A DNA stretch of 64,000 nucleotides from contig NZ_QLLN01000003.1 of NCBI RefSeq assembly GCF_003259375.1, positions 1 through 64,000 on the forward strand, written 5' to 3'. This DNA is from Arenibacter echinorum. Lineage in GTDB: Bacteria > Bacteroidota > Bacteroidia > Flavobacteriales > Flavobacteriaceae. Both the position numbers and the translations under genes were made by a program. Below, in pieces: positions 59,500 to 64,000 of the stretch. How positions within the stretch are numbered: the first letter of the stretch is position 1; every line of letters begins with the position of its first letter. Below the pieces are notes generated by a model. That model was not told the origin of the DNA. It was given only the letters and a program-made list of their open reading frames with translations, and made no database searches.

Positions 59500-60450
59500 A
59501 TGAAAGCAAAAGTTCTAGTAATAGGCGCCAATGGGCAATTGGGAACTGTACTTGTAAAAGAGTTACAACACCATCATGGTTTGGACAATGTGATAGCATC
59601 GGATATAAAGAAATCCCATGATTTCATGGGAACATTTGAAGTCTTGGATGCCACCAATAGAATGCAACTTAGCGATGTGGTTTCCAAATACGGGATTACC
59701 CAAATTTATCATTTGGCGGCAATTTTGTCGGCCAAGGGAGAAGCAAACCCGTTGGCGACTTGGGATCTAAATATGAGGATGCTGTTCAATGTATTGGAAG
59801 TAGCCAGAATCCATGAGTTGGACAAGGTGTTCTTTCCAAGTTCCATTGCCGTTTTTGGAGAAGACGCGCCTTGGGTAAACACGCCCAATTATGCATACCT
59901 CAACCCTGCAACAGTGTACGGAATGAGTAAGGCCGCAGGAGAACAATGGGCACAGTATTATTTTCTAAGATATGGCCTGGATGTTAGGTCTCTTCGTTAT
60001 CCCGGCGTTATAGGTCATCAATCTTTGCCTGGTGGTGGTACCACGGATTACGCGGTGGAAATTTTTCACAAGGCGGTATTGGAAGAGGAATTTGTTTGTT
60101 TTCTAAATGAAGATACTACCCTGCCCATGATTTTTATGGATGATGCTATCAGGGCTACTTTGGAATTAATGAAGGCACCTAAAAAGAACATTAAGATAAG
60201 AACGTCTTATAATCTTGCCGGAAGTAGTTTTTCTCCAGAGGATATTGTAGCGGAAATCCGTAATTACTATCCAGAGTTCAAGGTAAAATATGAGCCGGAT
60301 TTCAGGCAGGACATTGCTGCCCGTTGGCCAAAATCCATAAACGACGTCGAGGCAACCTTGGATTGGGGATGGAAACCGAAATACGATCTGGAAATGATCG
60401 TAAGCACCATGATTGAAAAACTAAAAGAACAGTACATACCGCATGAATAG
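59500..60450 (+). CDS. tdh: L-threonine 3-dehydrogenase, short-chain (epimerase-like) type
   Basis: This 316-residue NAD-dependent enzyme has the loop VIGANGQLGTVLVKEL, the strand VIASDIKKSHDFMG, and the Tyr-Lys pair in NPATVYGMSKAAGEQWAQYY. RYPGVIGHQSLPGGGTTDYAVEIF is the substrate-side block characteristic of the SDR-type threonine dehydrogenases. It oxidises L-threonine to 2-amino-3-ketobutyrate in the cytosol; the next gene, 71 bp downstream, is the ligase that converts that to glycine and acetyl-CoA. Neighbourhood and motifs together make the call firm against a general sugar epimerase. Confidence 0.93.
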   Translation: MKAKVLVIGANGQLGTVLVKELQHHHGLDNVIASDIKKSHDFMGTFEVLDATNRMQLSDVVSKYGITQIYHLAAILSAKGEANPLATWDLNMRMLFNVLEVARIHELDKVFFPSSIAVFGEDAPWVNTPNYAYLNPATVYGMSKAAGEQWAQYYFLRYGLDVRSLRYPGVIGHQSLPGGGTTDYAVEIFHKAVLEEEFVCFLNEDTTLPMIFMDDAIRATLELMKAPKKNIKIRTSYNLAGSSFSPEDIVAEIRNYYPEFKVKYEPDFRQDIAARWPKSINDVEATLDWGWKPKYDLEMIVSTMIEKLKEQYIPHE

Positions 60451-60521
60451 ATCCGTTAGGGCTATTTAAACAAAACAGAATGCCTAGACCTAGGTTGGGC
60501 ACTAAAAAATAAAAAACAGAC

Positions 60522-61709
60522 ATGTATTCAACAATAAAAAACGAATTACAGAAAGAGCTTGACGCTATTAAAGCCGAAGGACTATATAAGGAGGAAAGAA
60601 TAATTACGACTCCCCAGGGGGCGGAGATTCAAACCACCAATACCAAGGGGGTCCTGAATTTTTGTGCCAACAATTACTTGGGGCTTTCTGCCCATCCAGA
60701 GGTCATAAAGGCTGGGAAGGAGGCTATTGATACCCATGGTTATGGCCTATCTTCAGTTCGTTTTATTTGCGGTACACAGGATATCCATAAAGAATTGGAA
60801 CGCAAGACAGCCGAGTTTTTGGGAATGGAGGATTGTATCTTGTACGCCGCTGCATTTGATGCCAACGGTGGATTGTTCGAACCCATTCTTGGTCCTGAAG
60901 ACGCCATTATTTCCGATGCACTGAACCACGCTTCTATCATAGATGGGATAAGGCTGTGCAAGGCGAAACGATTTAGGTATGAGCATAATTCCATGGAGGA
61001 CTTGGAGGAGCAATTGAAAGCAGCCCAAGGTTCCCGAAGAATATTGATCGTGACCGACGGTTCCTTTTCAATGGACGGAACCATTGCACAATTGGATAAA
61101 ATCTGCGATTTGGCGGATAAATATGAGGCCATGGTAATGATAGACGAATGTCACTCCACCGGTTTTTTAGGAGCCACCGGCCGTGGTTCCCATGAATATA
61201 GAAATGTAATGGGAAGGATAGATATCATTACCGGGACTTATGGTAAAGCTCTTGGGGGTGCTTCAGGAGGCTTTACAGCGGCGAGAAAAGAAATTGTGGA
61301 TATGCTGAGACAGCGTTCCAGGCCCTATTTGTTTTCCAACACTTTGGCACCATCTATCGTTGGTGCTTCCATAAAAGTATTGGACCTTCTTTCTTCTTCT
61401 ACGGCGCTTAGGGATAAGTTGGAGACAAATACTAAATATTTCCGGTCTGCCATGACCGCAGCCGGTTTCGATATAGTACCTGGTGATCACCCTATAGTTC
61501 CGGTAATGCTTTATGAAGCTCCCTTGGCCCAAGAGTTTGCCGCCAAATTGTTGGCGGAGGGCATTTATGTGATCGGTTTTTTCTATCCGGTGGTTCCAAA
61601 AGGGAAAGCCAGAATTAGGGTGCAGTTGTCCGCGGCCCATGAACAACACCATTTGGAAAAGGCAGTGGAGGCCTTTACCAAAGTAGGGAAGGAGCTAAAA
61701 GTAATTTAA
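60522..61709 (+). CDS. kbl: Glycine C-acetyltransferase (2-amino-3-ketobutyrate CoA ligase)
   Basis: The 395-residue protein is a type I PLP enzyme of the alpha-oxoamine synthase group. [17 protein letters not shown] is the N-terminal family block, [15 protein letters not shown] binds the cofactor, and the PLP lysine is Lys242 in [14 protein letters not shown]. Length and sequence are closest to Kbl. It cleaves 2-amino-3-ketobutyrate with CoA to glycine and acetyl-CoA. The gene follows tdh in the same operon and ends at a strong hairpin at 61722-61765. Confidence 0.95.
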   Translation: MYSTIKNELQKELDAIKAEGLYKEERIITTPQGAEIQTTNTKGVLNFCANNYLGLSAHPEVIKAGKEAIDTHGYGLSSVRFICGTQDIHKELERKTAEFLGMEDCILYAAAFDANGGLFEPILGPEDAIISDALNHASIIDGIRLCKAKRFRYEHNSMEDLEEQLKAAQGSRRILIVTDGSFSMDGTIAQLDKICDLADKYEAMVMIDECHSTGFLGATGRGSHEYRNVMGRIDIITGTYGKALGGASGGFTAARKEIVDMLRQRSRPYLFSNTLAPSIVGASIKVLDLLSSSTALRDKLETNTKYFRSAMTAAGFDIVPGDHPIVPVMLYEAPLAQEFAAKLLAEGIYVIGFFYPVVPKGKARIRVQLSAAHEQHHLEKAVEAFTKVGKELKVI

Positions 61710-61721
61710 GTTAGATTTGGA

Positions 61722-61765
61722 AATGGCATTGGATACCAAAGAAAATGGTTTGGACCAATGCCATT
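61722..61765. terminator. Bidirectional hairpin between kbl and the convergent membrane-protein gene
   Basis: AATGGCATTGG at 61722-61732 pairs with CCAATGCCATT at 61755-61765, an 11-bp perfect stem; within the 22-nt loop ACCA and TGGT can pair again. It lies 12 bp after the kbl stop codon, and the stop codon of the minus-strand gene at 61764-61766 is inside the second arm. The following AAGTTTTAAGTTTT supports plus-strand termination. Confidence 0.7.
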
Positions 61766-62009
61766 AAGTTTTAAGTTTTGGCCCCTTGTTGGAATCGTAC
61801 ATTTTAATTAAATGATAAACATGTATTATGCAGAAAACTATTCCGGCAATGACAAGGGGCACGGAATTTAACATAGCACCATAAATAATGTAGAAAAAAC
61901 TGGAAATCAAATGCCAAAGGCGGAATTTGCCCATATCCTTTTTGGTAATGGCAAAGAAACCGGTAAGGATGGCAACATAGCCAATGCTCTCAATTACTAA
62001 GTTCGTCAT
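61764..62009 (-). CDS. Small membrane protein (YgjV-like)
   Basis: This 81-residue protein has three helices (SIGYVAILTGFFAITKKDM; FRLWHLISSFFYIIYGAML; VPLVIAGIVFCIIHVYHLI) and a polar tail. The arrangement resembles half-size YgjV/SemiSWEET-like proteins, but the family is not certain. Its start codon at 62009 is 20 bp inside the marR-like gene, so it is translationally coupled to the regulator and probably controlled by it through the operators at 62499-62542. Function is unknown; transport of a small molecule is possible. Confidence 0.65.
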   Translation of the reverse strand: MTNLVIESIGYVAILTGFFAITKKDMGKFRLWHLISSFFYIIYGAMLNSVPLVIAGIVFCIIHVYHLIKMYDSNKGPKLKT

Positions 62010-62484
62010 TTTTTAAATTTTTTAAGGTTCTTTCCTTGTAATCGCTTTGGTTCACTTTTTCTTCAATCTTTAGGAATTCCTCCAAAAAATTGGGACTGTC
62101 TGCAAGCAGATCCATGACGGTCTGTCTTCCTGCGGTCCAATATTTCTCAAAAACAGGTAATTGCTTATGGGCTTTTTCTGTTAGGGTTAATATCTGCTTT
62201 CTTTTATCATCAGTATCAGTCCTGGTCTCTACATGTCCGTTTTTTTTCATTTTATTAATAATTTTTACCACGGCCGGATGTGAGAATTGTAGTGTTTCCG
62301 ATATTTGTGTTATGGTCATAGTCTCGTTTTCTTGCAAGAGAATAAAGATCAAGTTCCAATTGGGTTCAATATCCAGTCCTTCCGATTTGTATAATTCCTT
62401 GGTACTATAGAGTAGGGAATCACTTAATCGTTTTAGCCTACTGGTTAGTCCAACATATTCCATTTCCGTTAAAAAGTCGTTCAT
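61990..62484 (-). CDS. MarR-family transcriptional regulator
   Basis: The 164-residue protein has the MarR winged helix: SKGL-type helix NLIFILLQENETMTITQIS, recognition helix LQFSHPAVVKIINKMKKNGHVETRTD (residues about 62-90), and wing TDDKRKQILTLTEKAHKQL. Two 12-bp palindromes of the same sequence lie just upstream of its start, as is usual for self-repressing MarR proteins. The coupled gene downstream encodes a membrane protein. The effector ligand is unknown. The first start codon gives a full-length N-terminus and was kept. Confidence 0.92.
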   Translation of the reverse strand: MNDFLTEMEYVGLTSRLKRLSDSLLYSTKELYKSEGLDIEPNWNLIFILLQENETMTITQISETLQFSHPAVVKIINKMKKNGHVETRTDTDDKRKQILTLTEKAHKQLPVFEKYWTAGRQTVMDLLADSPNFLEEFLKIEEKVNQSDYKERTLKNLKNDELSN

Positions 62485-62498
62485 GATATTTTAATTAA

Positions 62499-62542
62499 GT
62501 AACTGGTTACGCAAATGTAAATAATTTTCTGTAACTAGTTAC
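62499..62542. promoter_or_regulatory. Twin palindromic operators for the MarR-type regulator
   Basis: GTAACTGGTTAC at 62499-62510 and GTAACTAGTTAC at 62531-62542 are two copies of one palindrome (the second is perfect), both followed by G or CG. Their centres are 32 bp apart, close to three helical turns, so two dimers could bind on one face. They lie 15 and 47 bp upstream of the marR-like start at 62484 and 132 bp or more upstream of the gene at 62674, so they could control both directions. Confidence 0.75.
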
Positions 62543-62673
62543 GTAGTTTGATTTTTTTTGAAGAAAATATTTAACCATTTAATTTGTTCTGCAGAAAATA
62601 GAAGATAATTTATATGGTTGAATAATTACTGAGGATTGATTAACTTTCCAAAAAAATTAATAAAGGACCATCC

Positions 62674-63816
62674 ATGTTTAAAAAAACTACACTAGTCGTA
62701 TTGTCGATTGCTTCTACTTTGGGATTATCATCCACCTTATTGGCACAAAACAACCAACATTCGCAAGATCATACACATCATGCACATGAACATAATGATG
62801 TAGCCCATCACCACCCACATGACCCTATGGATTCAGATGACATTCCTAAGCAGGCAAAACTGTTAACGGGTCAAGGTGAATTTATTTTTTCCTGGGACCA
62901 GGAATTAACTGCGGCCTTTCCAAAAGATGCCCACGAATTTGAACCTGGAATGCATGGTGGATTTAATGAAGACCCTGAAACAGGAATCGTTTATACCGGG
63001 ATACCGGGATACGGACTGTGTGCCATAAGCCCCGATCTTACAAAATGGTCCACCTTGGGTACCGATCAGCGCTTAAAGGATAATATTCACGGTATTGTTT
63101 TCTTTGTTCATAAGGGAAAAAAATACCTTGCGGTAGCTCAGGAAGGCAAAAGAGTTCTTGTACTTACCTTGGACGGAACAATCGTAAGTGAAGTTTTGAA
63201 GCCTACCGGTAATGAATTCAAGTTTGCCGAAGCCAATGAATTTTTCGGATCAAAGGATAGTAATTTTGGGGTAACAGATGTAACCTACCTTAATGGCACC
63301 TTATATGTAGCCCATGGTTATTCCGCGGGGGATTTTGTAATGACGATAAAAGAAAAGAATGGTGTTTGGGCTTGGGGAAAACTTGCCTGGGGAGGAAAAG
63401 GCGATAACCCCGGTCAGTTCCAGACAGCACATGGTATCTATGCCCACGAAAATCATATCCTAGTGGCCAATAGGGCAGCAGGACAGGTAGTAAAATTTAC
63501 CAAGAAAGGTAAGTTTATCGAAACTTTTAATGACATTCCAGAAGGGAGTTTGGTATGTAATGTTTCCTATAAATCAGAGCATTACTTCCTTAATGCTTTG
63601 TCCGCAATTGGGGAACAAAAATCTGCACCAATCTATGTGCATACAGGTGAAAAGTTACTTTCTACCATTGTTGCCGGTGATTTGGATATTCCAGTCCTAA
63701 CAAATATCCATCAGGTTTGGCCGCACATTGTTACAGAAAACGGATCAAAGCAATTGTACCTTCTTGTACACGGTTGGAATAAAGGAAAATTTGCCGTCTT
63801 GAAAATGGAAAAATAA
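62674..63816 (+). CDS. Secreted beta-propeller-like (NHL-type) protein with His-rich N-terminus
   Basis: The 380 residues begin with a signal peptide (LVVLSIASTLGLSSTLLAQ). The mature N-terminus at residues about 26-58 holds thirteen or so His residues among Asp and Glu (HSQDHTHHAHEHNDVAHHHP), a likely metal-binding tail. A six-bladed propeller follows: DPETGIVYTGIPGYGLCAIS, HGIVFFVHKGKKYLAVAQEG, VTDVTYLNGTLYVAHGYSAG, TAHGIYAHENHILVANRAAG, and the last blade LYLLVHGWNKGKFAVLKME. Its partner or ligand is unknown. It is transcribed alone, away from the marR-like gene, and ends at the terminator at 63822. Confidence 0.8.
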   Translation: MFKKTTLVVLSIASTLGLSSTLLAQNNQHSQDHTHHAHEHNDVAHHHPHDPMDSDDIPKQAKLLTGQGEFIFSWDQELTAAFPKDAHEFEPGMHGGFNEDPETGIVYTGIPGYGLCAISPDLTKWSTLGTDQRLKDNIHGIVFFVHKGKKYLAVAQEGKRVLVLTLDGTIVSEVLKPTGNEFKFAEANEFFGSKDSNFGVTDVTYLNGTLYVAHGYSAGDFVMTIKEKNGVWAWGKLAWGGKGDNPGQFQTAHGIYAHENHILVANRAAGQVVKFTKKGKFIETFNDIPEGSLVCNVSYKSEHYFLNALSAIGEQKSAPIYVHTGEKLLSTIVAGDLDIPVLTNIHQVWPHIVTENGSKQLYLLVHGWNKGKFAVLKMEK

Positions 63817-63821
63817 AAATT

Positions 63822-63855
63822 AAGGCCTCCCATTTTAAGGAGGCCTTTTTTTTTG
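63822..63855. terminator. Strong bidirectional terminator
   Basis: AAGGCCTCC at 63822-63830 pairs with GGAGGCCTT at 63839-63847, a 9-bp perfect stem with an 8-nt loop, followed by T residues to 63854 on the plus strand; A-rich DNA precedes it, giving T residues on the minus strand as well. It lies 5 bp after the stop of the gene at 62674 and just before the convergent DUF1080 stop at 63857. Confidence 0.9.
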
Positions 63856-63856
63856 A

Positions 63857-64000
63857 TTATTTGATAGGGGTCAAAACAATATTGCGATAGGCCACATTGC
63901 CGTGATCTCCTTGCAGGTAGATGGGCCCGGGACTCAATACATCTGCTGAAATAGCTCCCCCGGTAGGTCCCCAAACAGGTTGATTGTCAATTATTTTTTT
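63857..64000 (-). CDS. DUF1080 (3-keto-disaccharide hydrolase-like) protein, C-terminal part
   Basis: Only the last 47 or so codons lie in the window. The translated end reads DNQPVWGPTGGAISADVLSP followed by GPIYLQGDHGNVAYRNIVLT and PIK then the stop. The LQGDHGNVAYRNI block is the closing strand of the DUF1080 jelly roll in longer family members, while the lipoprotein at 13931 has a related close (LQVHATDSEE...VKWRNIRV). The gene enters from beyond 64000 on the minus strand, so start, leader and neighbours are unknown. Confidence 0.82.
   Translation of the reverse strand, partial: KKIIDNQPVWGPTGGAISADVLSPGPIYLQGDHGNVAYRNIVLTPIK

Noticed and set aside
1..64000. Search by eye for tRNA, rRNA, riboswitches and prophage
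   Set aside because: No CCA-ended cloverleaf, rRNA core sequence, known riboswitch core or phage structural gene was recognised; a covariance-model scan could still find a small RNA.

Overview
The window looks like a chromosome segment of a marine member of Bacteroidota, most likely family Flavobacteriaceae. The support is low-to-moderate GC, AT-rich intergenic DNA, many secreted lipoproteins and polysaccharide-acting enzymes, degenerate Crp-type regulators, short-chain Tdh next to Kbl, and the family types seen throughout. No rRNA, tRNA, CRISPR array or SusC/SusD pair was found. The genus cannot be fixed from this sequence alone.

Left edge (1-2.9 kb): an integron-like unit. A tyrosine recombinase (1788-2855, +) stands divergent from a two-gene cassette on the minus strand, a SigZ-type sigma factor and a PhzF-family isomerase. 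The cassette is bounded by a palindromic site next to the recombinase (1632-1653) and by an attC-like imperfect inverted repeat at the window start (1-129). The two ends carry the same octamer, CACATAAC/GTTATGTG, in inverted orientation. This is the best candidate for an under-described system here.

3-27 kb: RlmF, an SRPBCC protein, then a long mostly minus-strand stretch of secreted carbohydrate enzymes and electron-transfer proteins. These include a sialate O-acetylesterase-like SGNH protein, a CIA30 protein, a diheme cytochrome c, a SulP transporter, a six-hairpin glycosidase-like lipoprotein, a beta-propeller GH-like protein, a DUF1080 3-keto-glycoside hydrolase-like protein, and a 916-residue fusion of sugar dehydrogenase, PKD, cytochrome c and CBM-like domains. 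CorA and MscS follow, then a three-gene operon (polysaccharide deacetylase, esterase, GH67-N-like protein), an OYE-family reductase, a Crp regulator and a GIY-YIG-like protein.

27-40.7 kb: an exported Gfo/Idh/MocA oxidoreductase, an LpxR-like outer-membrane lipid A deacylase flanked on both sides by decayed heptanucleotide repeat arrays, a sulfatase operon, an intergenic region built of nested palindromic repeats (33.7-34.1 kb), an IorAB-type molybdenum hydroxylase, a TIM-barrel GH-like lipoprotein, a methyltransferase and an Ldh-family dehydrogenase.

41-50.3 kb: an AT-rich accessory stretch. It has an unknown membrane protein preceded by an 11-bp tandem repeat, a 39-codon remnant duplicated from the Ldh-family gene, an amidohydrolase, and a run of single minus-strand genes (two GNATs, a RibD-like reductase, DoxX-like, GT39-like, epimerase, Crp). 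Traces of cassette-like borders occur around some of them.

50.3-64 kb: a divergent polysaccharide-use locus (heparinase II/III-type lyase plus a propeller-like protein on minus; a double alpha/beta-hydrolase esterase, a toroid-like lipoprotein and a Dabb protein on plus). After it come a 2-hydroxyacid dehydrogenase, an Lrp regulator divergent from tdh-kbl (threonine to glycine), a MarR regulator with two matching palindromic operators, a His-rich secreted propeller-like protein, and the C-terminal end of a second DUF1080 protein running off the window.
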